Positions 11,206-23,271 of a stretch of DNA of 64,000 nucleotides are shown here, piece by piece (position 1 is the stretch's first letter; the number at the start of each line of letters is the position of its first letter). Below the pieces are notes generated by a model. That model worked only from the letters and a program-made list of their open reading frames with translations, was not told the DNA's origin and did not search any database. The DNA comes from Marsupella aquatica. Its lineage: Eukaryota; Marchantiophyta. Position numbers and translations under genes: made by a program. The stretch spans positions 27,838,001 to 27,902,000 of the forward strand of contig OZ316891.1 in the NCBI GenBank assembly GCA_973895155.1, in the 5' to 3' direction.

Positions 11206-12191
11206 ATGGTGCTCAAGTACGTAATGCTCACCCAAATTCGCTCTGAACCACTCCACTAGAGCACTCCGTTTTTCCTGTTCTCGTTCGCCGCAGGTTTTGT
11301 GGTTTGTGATCTCTATTTGTTGCTTCGGTGGAGATTTGTTGATGCACTGTGAATCGATGTGCGAGTCTGTTAACTGTGCCCGCTTGATTTGGTTTGACCT
11401 CTTGCAGGACGGAGGTCTGCCGCTTTAGCGGCTCGAAGATTTATCCCGGGCGGGGAATTAGGTTTATCCGCAGTGACTCGCAGGTTTTCCTGTTTGTTAA
11501 CTCGAAGTGCAAGCATTACTTCCACAACCGGCTGAAACCATCCAAGCTCACCTGGACTGCGTTGTATAGGAAGCAACATAAAAAGGTATGTGGGGCTCTG
11601 CTAGCTTTCTTTGAGTTTCCTATATGTCATTACCCTGTACGTGAAATGGTTGTTATGAAGCTTTATATGTGATACTCAAAGCTGCTCTGTCGTCGTTAGG
11701 ACATCCTTTCGGAGACCGTTAAGAGAAAACGCCGAGCCACGAGCAAGCCCTACTCGAGATCCATTGTCGGTGCTTCGCTGGAAGTCATCCAGAAGAAGAG
11801 AACCGAGAAGACCGAAGTTCGTGCCGCTGCTCGTGAGGCAGCGCTTCGGTGAGTGACGTTCATATCAGATAGTTCTCTTGCGAATTGTAATGAGAGCATT
11901 CCTACTGAATTAGTAGCTTGCGCAATTACATTCCTTCGGGGGCAATTGTCTTTCAATCCTGTGCATTTCTTCTTGTGGTGTCCATTTACGGTTGTAATCA
12001 GACGCTATCTTTCAATAAGTGCATTCTTGTTTTCTAGGGAGATCAAGGAGAGAATTAAGAAGACGAAGGATGACAAGAAGGCCAAGAAGGCAGAGGCCGT
12101 GAAAGGTAGCTCAAAGGCCGGCAAGCCTCAGGTTGCTAGGGCAGCTCCAGGCCCGAAAGCTAAGACTGGTGGAGGCGGTGGCAAGCGGTAA
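11206..12191 (+). CDS. RPL24: 60S ribosomal protein L24 (eL24)
   Basis: Four exons: 11206-11216, 11408-11585, 11700-11848 and 12038-12191, with GT-AG introns and consistent phases, giving 163 codons plus TAA, the usual plant eL24 length. The protein begins [20 protein letters not shown] and carries the characteristic [14 protein letters not shown] segment. A basic helical region and a C-terminal GGGGGKR tail follow. Exon 1 holds only three codons and two bases of the fourth, a short first exon that ORF scans miss; the start is fixed by the conserved MVLK and the context GCCATGG. eL24 sits at the intersubunit face of the cytosolic large ribosomal subunit. In Arabidopsis its homologue promotes reinitiation after upstream ORFs; that role here is inferred from family membership. 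Confidence 0.97.
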
Positions 12192-13452
12192 TTGCTATAG
12201 GATATACTGTACTCCAGGAAGTTAATGGATCATCCGTTTACCTAGCGCGGGAAAGGTTTTGTACATGGGCAGGGTCTTGTATTTCGCAACGGCCGAGGTT
12301 GAGGTATTTTTGAGGTTTTGGCCCCAATTTGTAAACAGATAATTGTGAGGAATAACGAGCTGGGGTCTACTTTTGGTCTCCTCATATGGTTTCATGCAAC
12401 CTGGATCTCAAAATCGATTAAAGCCCCGAGAGTAAGCTCAAGTAGCAGACCGTTGAGAAAGAGCTCAAGGCGCCCAAGAATTATCACAACTATAATTACT
12501 GCATTGGTTTTCTTTAACAATCATAAATTTGAACATGGTTTGCTGTGAGGTATCAATTGCTACCGACTATGCTTGAGACTGAATTCGTACTTAAGGGAAG
12601 CATTGTGCAGCGATCTTCGTCGTCTCATTGTAGCAAAGAGAATCTATGTAATATGAATTGGGGACTCCGTTTGATATGCTTCCTTTAGGCCCTTTCGGAT
12701 TGGATCTAACAGCAGGCATGCCTCAACACCTCGAATACTTCCTTCAGTTTACGTTCTGTTGTCTATGTCATAGATTAGCAGGACGTGTAAAGATAGCTCA
12801 GAAGTTGTGAACTGAAGTTCAGTGCAGGGAATACACTATTGAAGAAGCAGAAGCGTTATGGATCGAAACTAACTATCCCCTAGATCACAAAGTGTTTCGT
12901 TCAAGTTCTGCCTCTGATCTCATCGATTAGGAAGAGGTGTTGTGAACTGAAATTGTGACAGTACAGGGAATACATTATTTTAGAAGCAGAAACGTCATAG
13001 ATCGAAACTAACTGTTCCCTAGATCTCAAAGTGTTCAGTTTAAGTTCCGTCTGCGATTAGCAGGAACTGTAAAGATTTCTCAAAAGTGGTGAACTGAAAT
13101 TCTGACAGTTTAGGGAATACATTGTTGTAGAAGCAGAAACGTCATGGATCGAAACCACCTATTCGATGACTGCAATATTTCACAAGAAGTGAGACTTCGT
13201 AAGTAGAGAATTATAATCAACCCTGACCTGTCAGATCGTACAATCTCCGTTTCATCAATACGTACAGTACCCACCTCCTTCGACAGTATTAGTTAATCTC
13301 AGCATCTGACAAGGGTTGGGGTTCCACCGCTTTTGTTTTCTTTGCCTTGAGTACTGAAAGTTCACCCATCGAACAGAGGATAGACATCTTGACTACCTAA
13401 AGTTCACCCATCTACCAGAGGATAGCCATTACTCTGGAGCATACACCGCTGT
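12192..13452. repeat. eL24 3' flank with a ~140-bp tandem repeat (3 copies)
   Basis: After the eL24 stop there is no recognisable gene. From about 12765 to 13165 a unit of roughly 140 bp occurs three times. It contains GTGAACTGAA, then AGGGAATACA, then AGAAGCAGAAACGTCATGGAT. The GTGAACTGA word recurs at 12807, 12942 and 13089. Copies are diverged by substitutions and small indels. The first ~300 bp probably include the eL24 3' UTR. Confidence 0.6.
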
Positions 13453-13960
13453 ATGGTAGCCCACAAAGGGGGTCATACCAGCCCACAAGGGGGTCATACC
13501 AGCCCACAAGGGGGGTCATACCCAGTACCAGGAGGGAGAGAGTGTTGGCCCAGAGCCCCTAGGCGGACGAGCCAAGCCCACAAGGGGGGTCATACCCAGT
13601 ACCAGGAGGGAGAGAGTGTTGGCCCAGAGCCCCTAGGCGGAAAAGCCAAGGGCTGAGGAGAAACCTGGACTCCCATCACTACACCCCACCCACACACACA
13701 GCCAAGCCCACAAGGGGGGTCATACCCAGTACCAGGAGGGAGAGAGTGTTGGCCCAAAGCCCCTAGGCGGAAGAGCCAAGGGCTGAGGAGAAACCAGGAC
13801 TCCCATCACTACACCCCACCCACACACACTCGCCCTCCACATAACCCTTGCATGTGGAGGGGGATTGGGATTTCTTGTTTCTAGGTCCATCCCCGCCCTC
13901 CACATAACCCTTGCATGTGGAGGGGGATTGGGATTTCTTGTTTCTAGGTCCATCCCCTGG
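13453..13960. repeat. nested tandem repeat array
   Basis: A unit starting CCCACAAGGGGGGTCATACC and running through AGTACCAGGAGGGAGAGAGTG to CCCCTAGGCGGA is repeated with varying length. It is followed by two copies of a ~75-bp unit containing TTGCATGTGGAGGGGGATTG. Part of the array resembles, inverted, 8435-8560. The long ORFs on both strands here follow from the repetition and lack any known domain. Confidence 0.75.
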
Positions 13961-16900
13961 CTGATGGTGTATGTTGTCTGTCAGATAATCTGTCTTGACT
14001 AGAGTGGCTGGACTACATATTGTTGGAGATGAATTAAATGACCTAGAAGTTTGCATTGATCACTCTCTTGTCAGTCCCCAAGACCCAAAGACTGTTAAGT
14101 CACATGCTTGGGTCATTTGCACGGGTAGATTTATCCATGGGCTGGTGTCTCCAAGAGCTGAGGAGTAGAGGACAAGGATAATTGAACTCATTTCGTCATT
14201 CATTTTTGAGTTAGATTTCATCCTGACATTTGCTTCATAACTGTGCCCTGTTGGTTAAACAATTCTAGGGAGCAGATTCCTCAAATTCTTGGTACATATT
14301 TGGTTGAATTAGTTGTGGACCCCTGTATTGTAAGGATACTAATACATGTTTCATTTCATTCAACATTGTGAAGGGATGGAGACCCTAAATTGTTAATGCT
14401 TGTATGGCAACTAATAAATGATTAGTTTTATTCAACATTGTGAAGGGTTGAATGTTAGAGTTTATTTGCACTATATCAATATAAATACAAAGGTTGTAAC
14501 TAAATAACAAATATTTTATGACACAAAGACGCTACGAGTTGTGCAATTAGTTACTTCAATGTGCCTTTTTAACGACACTCATTTCAATAAAATCCATAAA
14601 CTTAGGAAAGAAAGCCAGGAGGGGAACTTAAAACACAATGTGTTGCCATTACTTAGAATCATTCATCTCACTCACGAGAATACTTATAAGTGGTAGAAAA
14701 TGAAGCCCTTGGTTTCTCTCTAGGAGATAAGAAAGTTTGAAACTTTAGGGGGCTGCCAAAATAAATTCAAAACACTATAGGATACCAAAAATTAAAGGGG
14801 ACCAAAAATGAATTATAAGTATATATAATACAAAGGATGCCCCTTATTAAGGCACATTAAAATAAAAATGCATGACACATAAATATGAATAAGACAAGAC
14901 ATGAAAAGTTGGACTCACCATATACCATAACTCCAGTAGATATAATATGTATGTAAAGTTATGATGATAAAAAGAAGTTGTTGCTATGGTGGCCAGGTTA
15001 CCTTTGGACAAGGTTACGCTTGGCTGGTGATGTCTGGTGTATGTGCTGGATAATCCAACAAACATACCCTTCTTGGCAATGGCCCTTGCCTGGGCGTCAG
15101 TGAGCAGGCAATATTGCTGATCCTTTTCAGTTTGTTGAGCAACGACATGGCCTGGAGTTGTGTCAAGGCAACCAGCATGTCAATCAACATCTTGAGTAGA
15201 TGCTGCAGTATCCTCAACCACTGTCTTCGCCATTGCTATGGGAGGCAAACTTTCAAGCTATCCTAACCCTGGTACTAACTTACTACAATGCTTTGCCCAT
15301 ATGATGAAGTCCTTTGTTACAAGGATAATCTCCAACTGCATATTTAATAGCTTTGCAATTAAGATACCTTTTGCACATTGTGGAGATACCAAAGAATTTA
15401 TTTGGTAGCTTGAGTTAAATATATCTTTTGCATATTGTGGAGATAGGAAGGAATTTATTTGGTGCCTTGAGTTCAAGATATCTTTTGCATATTGTGGAGA
15501 TACACAGGAAATTACTTGGTGCCTTGAGTTCAAGATATCTTTCGCACATTGTGGATACAAGGGAATTTATTCGATGTCTTCAGCACACTCTAAACGATGT
15601 TTGATGGTTTCTTGAGCCATGTGTGGTGCCATAGAATGCAGTTGCCTTATTGCAATGCTTTTGCACGTATGATGAGGAAGTCCTTTGTCGAGGACACACT
15701 CACAAATGAGAGGGCATGAGCGAATACATCCAGGCTCCCAGGGAGCATAGCTCAAGCACATTAGGATACTATGGCACCTATTCAAGATGTCAATCAACAT
15801 GCTGGTCACCTTGACACAGTGCCATGTGGCTGTTCGAGAAACTAAACAATCCGATTAAGGACCGCCTGTGCTGTGTTTGGATGCGGGACAAATGAAATAC
15901 GAGGAATCAGTGAAGGCCAGGCAGCCAAAGTCATGCCACACCCGGTGGGCACTAATTAATGTAGCTGGTATTGATGTAGTTGGTAAGAAAATGCGTTCCA
16001 ATATGCGTTCTCATCCTAAACGGTAACAAAAAACATAAGCATATTTGGTTAGGATTCCCCTTGTGAAGCAAAATAGGGGTTGCTAGATACTAGAGCTTCT
16101 CCAAGTTCCAGTGAAGGGTACAAATGTCTTTGAGAGGAAATGTTCATCTAGGAGTTGCATTTGTTCCAATTGATTAAGCATTGACTCTCACCCTTCGTCA
16201 GAAACTAACAAGAGGAGAGAAGTCTGATCACAGTGGCTCAGACTTAAGACATGAAAAACAAATGGGTAAAGGTGCCTTGCAGTTTGAATTGATTACTGCA
16301 CATTCGTACATGTAGTCCTTGAATACGGACAGTCCTTGAGTCATGACCTAAACATTTACAGAGCTCCCAATTACGCTGGGACCGATAGGCGTGAATATCT
16401 GCAATACACCCATAACTGGTAAGTAAGTTCTAGGACATCAGCAGCTTCCTTGGAGCAGGGCAATTTCTAAAACGGCATCCTTAGCAAAACTCACTGTAAA
16501 TCCATTCTTCTATGACACAGTAAATTTGCATGGGCTCGGCTTGAATAGTAGCTCATGCTCCTACAGGCAAAAGGCAACTCTTGTACTGAGCAATTAGAGC
16601 ACTAGAAGAACTCTCAGAAAGGGAACACTCAGCTGTGTAAAATAATCAGGCACGTGCTTACACATCATCCCCACAATGTACAAGATAAACCTGTTCAATA
16701 TCATCCCTCACGACTACCCACTCCCTGAAATCGATAGAATGTACTGTGTCTTGAACTTCGGTGTAGAACATTAGGCTCCCAAAAGCTGAACCTACTGACA
16801 AGAAAGGCTTTTGGAAGTGTTCTCATTTGCATTCCTATACAAATGCAAATGAGCCTTGTCTGCAAAAATCTAAGAAGTTTGGTTGAAGTGAGACAACCAG

Positions 16901-17056
16901 GATCCTGCAAAACATCGTATTGGGCAAATCAAGCATAGATTTTTGAAAGTGATCGAAAGTTACCAGGAACAAACTACTCCTGATCTGAGCCCATGATGTC
17001 AAAACTGTAAGCCTGTCTGCTTGCCAGAGGGCGCAAGATAGGTTCCTGCTTTGTGC
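13961..17056. other. gene-free stretch with dispersed repeat fragment
   Basis: No protein-coding region is recognised. 14750-14890 is an AT-rich element (GGCTGCCAAAATAAATTC and CCCTTATTAAGGCACATT words). It recurs inverted at about 25070-25205 and more weakly at 39640-39725, so it is probably a dispersed transposon fragment. 15.6-17.0 kb shows nothing recognisable; its position just downstream of the minus-strand uL24m stop means it may contain that gene's 3' UTR. Confidence 0.5.
15372..15560. repeat. 57-bp minisatellite
   Basis: A 57-bp unit with the word CAYATTGTGGAGATA recurs at 15374, 15431, 15488 and 15545. Because 57 is a multiple of three, the minus strand stays open and reads repeated YAKDILNSRHQINS units; this is a consequence of the repeat, not evidence for a gene. 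Confidence 0.8.
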
Positions 17057-19458
17057 TCAAAGCTCAGGTAAGCCTCCTTTCCCTGTTACTGGATCATAGG
17101 TTCTCTCCAGTACATCTTCCTTCGCAGTATCTTTAGGACCATCTGTTGAACAACAACTTTGGGGATCAACAGTCCGATAACACCTCCATTGCAGGCAGTA
17201 TGAAAAAGCACAATATCACTGATGTCTAACTTCATGTCCACGGCACCGCGCTAGACCCTTTCAAATGTCACAACGACGAAACAATAGAATTGCTAGATAA
17301 TAAGTTTTTGATCAGGTGATAATGAAGTCTACTAAGACGGAAGAAGAGGCTCCAAGGTTTAAAGCAGAATGTTTTAATAACGGACTAGGTCACAATCTCG
17401 GATACTGGTTCCTCGATCGACATTGGGTCCAGCTGTAATGCATAAAGGTATAAGTAATGGAAAGAATTGGAGTCTAGCAGGCAGTTAATGACTTGACTAT
17501 TTACTAAGTCAGGTAAGATGATTTCGGGACTTACCGGTTATTGGTCTAGGGGTCCTCCTTTCCTTGAGCATCTCAGGACGCGGGATTATACTGTTTGATG
17601 ATGTACCTCCTGTAGTGACACGAACTTTGGTGCCATCTTCTAAGTATCGAAAGATCACTCGACAAGGTGCACTGAGAAAACCACCAGTAAAGAAATTAAG
17701 GTATGAGCAGTAGCTTCAAAAGCCTGGTTCAATGTGGGAACAAAGATATCCTCCAATTAAGAATCTCGTTCAAGTGCCAAACTAACATTGATATTGCAAA
17801 CATGCCTTCTATCAATACTGAAACTTGAGACTAGTTAACAACTACGAGGTAAGTTTGAAGTTGGAACGAACTTGGTAACAGGATCAATATGTTGTAGCTT
17901 TGACACATGAATGGGAGACTCCATTGTCACAATGCCTCCAGGAGTATCATCCCTACGTTTGATATGCTTTTTGACCTACACCCAGGAATGAAGATGGTTA
18001 GTCTGAGGATAGCTTGATACAAAGCGCCAGGACAGGATATACCGACATGGTCTCGTGTAAGCCTACCTACTGCACATGCCTGAAGCGAAGAACACTACAT
18101 TTCGACCCAAAATGCAGGTAGAGTGTAAACCCAGTGAGAGTCGACTTGACTACAACGTTATATCTATGATGTAAGAAAAAATTCCAGATTTCGAAGCAGA
18201 ATTTGCACGCAATCCCAAGAACCTACCAAATTTTTCCCCTCGATGACGACTTTGTTTTTGGAGCGGAGTACTTGGGTAACTTTTCCAGTAGAACCCTTGT
18301 CTTTACCTCCCATTATCATGACCTGGACATGATTCAACTCATCGAATTAGGCCATTTTGGGTCAGCAAGGTTGAAGATTGTGAGTGGCGTTGCCAGCACC
18401 CTCGCTTATCTGCACGAGGAATGGAAGCAGCGCGTTATTCACAGGGATTTCATATCACGAATGTTATGCTTGACCGTGATTTTAACGCTCGGTTGGGTGA
18501 TGTCGGACTCGCAAGGTTGTCTGAACAGGACCAAGCACCTCCCCGAGTACAGCAAGTCTAGCAGCAACTTGGCTCCAGACGATGGCCCTCAGGCTCAAAC
18601 CCACGGAGACCAAAGATGTATACAGTTTTGGAGCCCGGGCATTGAAGGTCACCACAGGCAAGAGACCCATACTGTCGTCCCAGGATCAGAAAGCCCTCCA
18701 ACTATGTTTTACTCGTGGATTGGGTACGGAGTCTATAAAAATCATCACCTTTTGGAGGCAACAAGCCGTATAAAACAAGAGGCATTCGATCCTGTTGAGA
18801 CGATAATGTTTCTAAAGATCGGACTTCTCCGCTCTCATCCCGACCCCAACGAAAGAGCTAACATGAGGGAGGTCGACAACATGAGGGAGGTCGACACCCT
18901 CCCTTTCCACCTTTCATTCCGTGAATAGATGTCTTCACACAGGGCGACGTTCTATACGGATGATTATGGCGGCCCAGATGAATCCAGCGACCAAGAGGCA
19001 TTGGTCAGCTCAATCGAATCCCATTTCATCACGTCTACAAAGGATCATGACAATTCTGTTCCACCGCCACATGCACCAGACCGGCGGAGAACCTCTTCGA
19101 TGCCTCCACTGCGTTCTAGGCCATCTGCTTCTCTGATTGTGTAATCCTTTCAGCTTGATGTGAAAATGAAGTCCACAGCTAAAAATAAACAAAACAAATG
19201 CCCGAGACGTGGAACACATGATTGGAGGGACAACACATTTTCCATTACCTGCTTTCTGTCCCAGCAGGCGGGAATTCTGGTTGTTAAGGGGGCTATTAAA
19301 TGGTCAGGTAAAAACCTAATTTGAAAATCGAGAAAGCATAATGCAAGATGAACGAATACCAGAGAGATCGAAGACAGAGGCGTCGGTTCGATACATACAT
19401 TGTCACCGCGGAGGACGCGCCAGTGCTTGAAGAGCTTTTGTGCAGCCTTCCATCCCAT
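17057..19458 (-). CDS. mitochondrial ribosomal protein L24 (uL24m)
   Basis: Five exons on the minus strand: 19399-19458, 18227-18322, 17872-17975, 17535-17671 and 17057-17142. All junctions are GT-AG with consistent phases, giving 160 codons plus TGA. The protein starts MGWKAAQKLFKHWRVLRGDN and continues into the KOW RNA-binding motif VMIMGGKDKGSTGKV. It continues with VIEGKNL-VKKHIK and LEDGTKVRVTTGG, then IIPRPEML, ending VTGKGGLPEL. This matches the organellar uL24 family of plants in length and order, and the MGWKAA start is that of the mitochondrial paralogue. It binds 23S-type rRNA early in large-subunit assembly. Intron 1 (18323-19398, 1,076 bp) is much longer than the others because it contains an antisense receptor-kinase relic. 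It is unrelated in fold to eL24, 5 kb away. Confidence 0.93.
18345..19144 (+). pseudogene. L-type lectin receptor-like kinase, 3' fragment
   Basis: Pieces of a kinase C-lobe appear in order but in different frames. The catalytic-loop region is GVASTLAYLHEEWKQRVIHRD. NVMLDRDFNARLGDVGLARL follows in another frame, with the DFG motif degenerate to DVG. Next come KPTETKDVYSFGARALKV-TGKRPI and then GLLRSHPDPNERANMREV. The lectin domain, transmembrane segment, kinase N-lobe and most of the activation segment are absent, and frameshifts separate the pieces. The wording of the motifs is that of plant lectin-domain receptor kinases. It lies entirely within intron 1 of the minus-strand uL24m gene. The ORF read through 18203-18345 is only the antisense of uL24m exon 2. 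It is not functional as a kinase. Confidence 0.8.
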
Positions 19459-19945
19459 CGCATCAGTCTTCTGGAGATGCGGCCGATTCGTCACAGATGG
19501 ACACAACAATACTGACAGCGAGTGCAGAAGCCGATCATCCAAAGCTTACGGACTGGAAAAAATCGACAGTGATCTCAGAAATCAAGTATCCAACGATGGA
19601 GCCGACGATATCGACACTGATCGAAAGATTGAGTCGAGAATTCCGACGATGATCGAAGAGTTTGCACATTACTTTGAAGGTTTTGTATGTTCGTCGTGCA
19701 GTCCCAAAGACCGTAGCCTGATCCTGACTACAGTCCGTAGCGCCGTAGCGTTCTCTTAGTTCCCGCAGTTGACTGCAGTCGAACGCAACCAATCTCCAAA
19801 GCTTTCTATTCTCTTACAGAATCTAATGTTTCCCATGTAACATGTGCTATCAATGAAATGGCTTGCTAGTGATATAAAGAGGTTTTCTCAAAGTGTTTTT
19901 TTTCTCGGAGTTTTTTTTATGGAGGTGTTTGTTTAATGGGGAGGG

Positions 19946-20249
19946 ATTTGCTTGATCAGCCCCAAAATGAAACGTGTTACTAGCTTGCCGAGTGATCCAG
20001 ACGGTTGATTGACCTTGAATCAATGTACCCAAAAGTTCAAGGGCTCTATCAAGTATGCAATTCTATTTGGGGTCTCATCAAGCAAATCACTAGTTTGATG
20101 GGATCTCAAAATGAAACTGAAATTAAAGTGTTACTTGATGATCCAGACCATCGATTAGCATTGATAGACATTCATTGAATCAATGTAGTACCTAAAACCT
20201 CATGGGTCTTATCAAGTAACACTTCATTTTGAGGTCCTATCAAGCAAAT
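19946..20249. mobile_element. pair of MITE-like hairpin elements
   Basis: Two adjacent ~150-bp units, each with ATTTGCTTGAT at one end and its inverted form ATCAAGCAAAT at the other. The arms extend into CCCCAAAATGAAAC on one side and its complement on the other. A diverged third member is at 44040-44205 (TTTGCTTGATAGACCCC). No coding capacity and no clear target duplication, so the superfamily is unassigned. Confidence 0.55.
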
Positions 20250-21229
20250 ATCTCAAACTTATGGCATATTTCATTAATTCTGCGGAATACCACTGATGAG
20301 AGGAAGCCTAATTAAATGAGCCTAGCATAATCCTAGGATCCTCCACCGCACACCTGATCAAATCACACCATACAGCCCAGCAATCAACAAAACCAATGGA
20401 GCCCTAACATCCACAGCCGCCTAATGAGAAGTGAACCAAGAATTACTGGACCTAAATCAGCCCTTTCAGCATCAATGCTTTTTGAAAGTTTTAGTGTCTA
20501 TTTGCCAAAATTAATGGTCCAGATTTGATTGTACATAAATGAAATGGTCACAACATTTGTGAAGTACAATCTTTGTGCTAAATGGAGGCTTCTCAGTGCC
20601 CCATTAGAGCCATCTTGCATCTTAATTAGCAGCCTTTTTTAGTTGAGGTCTTCAGTATCACTGAGCCCCGCTTTAGTGGCCTAGCTTGCCTCTTTTTGAC
20701 TTATCTGTAAAGGTCATGAACCCAACGCTAGCCCTTTCCCTGTTGAGCAAAGACGTGACTCGTAACGGTATGCACATGACCATCCAACAAACAAGAAGTC
20801 AATACAAAGAGATACATAATTCTGATCTTTGTGATCCATAGTGTTTGGCAAGGGTGAGTGGGCAGCTGACACTTGTCCATGTCCAAACTTGCCAGTTCTG
20901 GTACTTGGAGGCAGCGCCACATTTTCATTGTGCAGGGTTTTGAAAAACTAGAGTAATTCTCACTTTCATTTTCGCAAGATTTGTTTTTTGTCTTCATCTG
21001 AACTGGTAATCAGGCCAGAGTGTAACTAATTTTTAGGCTCCCATAGTCTCAACCTGTTTTCTTTGTAATAATAATGGTAGCTCTATCAAATAGAGATAAA
21101 CAGGCTGGTACGCAGGTGACCCCAGGGCAGGAGCTCAATCAAGACCGGCTATGGCACACCATTTCTTTGCTCGACAGTGTCGCAAAGCAAAAGAAGAAGT
21201 GCATTTAAAAGGTGTGACCGGTGTGGAAA

Positions 21230-21510
21230 GCCAGAGAGGCAAGGATGTTTGATTCAATATGCGTACTGACCCCTATTTTATATTTGTCCTTGACCCTATA
21301 TCCCAAGGTCCTGATCTAGGGCATCTAGAACATTGAGATGCCATTCGTGTCCATCTGGATTGCTTCACTGTATGTTTGCGAGCTCCATGGAAAGCAAGAG
21401 AGGCAAGGATGCTAGATTCATCTATGCATACCAACCCCAATTTGACATTTTCCCTTCACTTTCTAGAGCATCGATATGCCAGTCACGTTCATCCAGATTG
21501 TTTCACTGTG
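21230..21510. repeat. diverged ~150-bp tandem duplication
   Basis: GGAAAGCCAGAGAGGCAAGG near 21226 and GGAAAGCAAGAGAGGCAAGG near 21389 start two similar segments. Each continues to a TCCATCTGGATTG/TCCAGATTGTTTC and TGTTTGCGA ending. No coding function is apparent. Confidence 0.6.
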
Positions 21511-21723
21511 TGTTTGCGATGTTTGTTTCTCCCGTAATCTGTCATTTATGTTTTTTCTCCCGCTAGGATGTTTGAAACAGGGTTAGTGTGTTATCCATAG
21601 TTGGGGGTAGGGAGACCAGATCTGGTGTCAAAATGTGTTGTCATGGTCCCCAATTGGTTGAACACTGCAAGTGGAGGAGCCAGACCTGGAGAGTATTGTC
21701 TAATGTTTTTCAGTTTAGACAAT

Positions 21724-22384
21724 CAGCTTTTTACTATCCTGTCCCCCAAACTAGCCGAATTTCATAACCTGCCCCCCAAACAAATTAAATTGCTAAGTTG
21801 CCCCCCATTCCGTAGATGGGTTAAGGCATACCCAGTACATGGTCCCCGGTGCCACATGGCACATCGAAACTGGTCCGGGGTAACCACTGGTTTGGCCCTG
21901 CCCCTCTCCCCCTTCCCCATTGAGGCGCTCCCGCTGCCAGCCCAAACAGGGTCATTCGCGGCCATGTAGGCCCTCCCGCAAACGACGGTTTTTGGTCAAA
22001 CCTAACAAGGGCGAATGTGTAAACATTTGCATCGTCTTTGCAGGAGAAAACGAGGGCTTGGGAGCGTGGGCAGCGTTTTCATGAGTACAGGCGAGGGGCC
22101 AAAAATGGGTCATTTGCGGGAGGGCTTTGTTTGGGCCGGCGATGGGAGCGGGATGGCTCTGTTTGGGCCGGCAACGGGAGCGCCTCGATGGGGGAGGGGG
22201 AGAGGGGCGGGGCTGAACCAGTGGTTCACCTGGACCAGTGGCAACATGCCATGTGGCACTGGGGACCATGTACTGGGTATGCCTTAACCCATCTATGGAA
22301 TGGGGGCAACTTGGCAATTTAATTTGTTTGGGGGACAGGTTATGAAATTTGGCTAGTTTGGGGGGACAGGATAGTAAAAAGTTG
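21724..22384. mobile_element. Mutator-like non-autonomous element with long inverted repeats
   Basis: A 661-bp element whose ends are long inverted repeats of roughly 240 bp. The left end reads CAGCTTTTTACTATCCTGTC; the right end is its complement with one early mismatch and an extra C. The arms include CCCAAACTAGCC, CATACCCAGTACATGGTCCC and GCGCTCCCGCTGCC. A 10-bp near-identical repeat flanks it: TTTAGACAAT at 21714-21723 and TTTACACAAT at 22385-22394. Long TIRs plus a 9-10 bp duplication are typical of Mutator-like elements. No transposase is encoded. The core carries a TTTGGGCCGGCRAYGGGAGC direct duplication. Confidence 0.75.
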
Positions 22385-23271
22385 TTTACACAATTCAAGG
22401 AGTGAGAACAGATCTGGTGTTGATGTCTTTCCATCATCTACAATCAGTTGAAACAGTCCAAGAGAGGGGCCAGACCTGGAGAGTGGTTTCTGATGGTTTC
22501 GAATTAAAACATTGCAAACATGCGTACTTGTCAACCTGGATTTGTGCACCTATTCTAGCATCATGAAACACCCAGGTTGACAAATGTGCCCTGTTGCACT
22601 ATGTGTCATAAGACTTGGTTTCATAAGTCTGGGCAGGAAGGTGACTTTAGTTCGCAACCAGTCAGTCACCAAACAATGAAGGCTTTCTCTTGGAGAATGT
22701 CTAGGTGGTTCCACCAGCAAGAGCATGCATTAATATGGTGTGTTCACCTTAGTCTAGGAGCCTTTTGTTTATTATTGTCCTAGTTTTGAAAGATTGTCTT
22801 GCTAGCTTAGTTGCAGCAGTCTGGCACAAGATTAGTAGCTCTTGTGTGATAATTGCTCGAGCACGTGCTATAGGAATCGATTTGCAATTGATTGGATAAT
22901 CGATTCCATGAACGATTGATTGCTGGTGTGCATTGTGTAGGCTTAGTGCATTTGCATTTTTAGGGGAAGGGATCAATTTGAATCCCATTTATTTATTCTG
23001 ATCCATTAAGGGAAGGATTGATCTGTCGCCGAACAAACAAAGAAGAGAGAACAGAGTCCGCTATATGCATACAACATTGTCGGGCAACAGATGGTGTACA
23101 TTACAGGATGAAGTGAAACTACTCAAGATCTTGTGGCAATCTTGGGGAGGCCAATGTCGTTTCTTCAAGCACTAGTGCGCAATTTAACTAGAACTAGAAC
23201 CAGACTACTTGAAAGATCGAGTCATCAGCTTCTACCTAAGCCCTTTCCCCTGAAGAATCCAGTGGTGTACT

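Larger units (their letters stand above)
19459..23271. other. gene-free stretch between uL24m and the first solo LTR
   Basis: The first few hundred bases should hold the uL24m promoter and 5' UTR. No coding gene is recognised. The stretch contains MITE-like hairpins (19946-20249), a ~150-bp tandem duplication (21230-21510) and a long-TIR element (21724-22384), described separately. The remaining unique sequence has no recognisable feature. Confidence 0.45.

Noticed and set aside
15258-15560. 100-codon ORF with repeated YAKDILNSRHQ units
   Set aside because: It follows from a 57-bp tandem repeat, which stays in frame by length; no gene evidence.
18203-18344. N-terminal part of the plus-strand ORF read into the kinase relic
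   Set aside because: It is the antisense of uL24m exon 2 (18227-18322), not kinase sequence.
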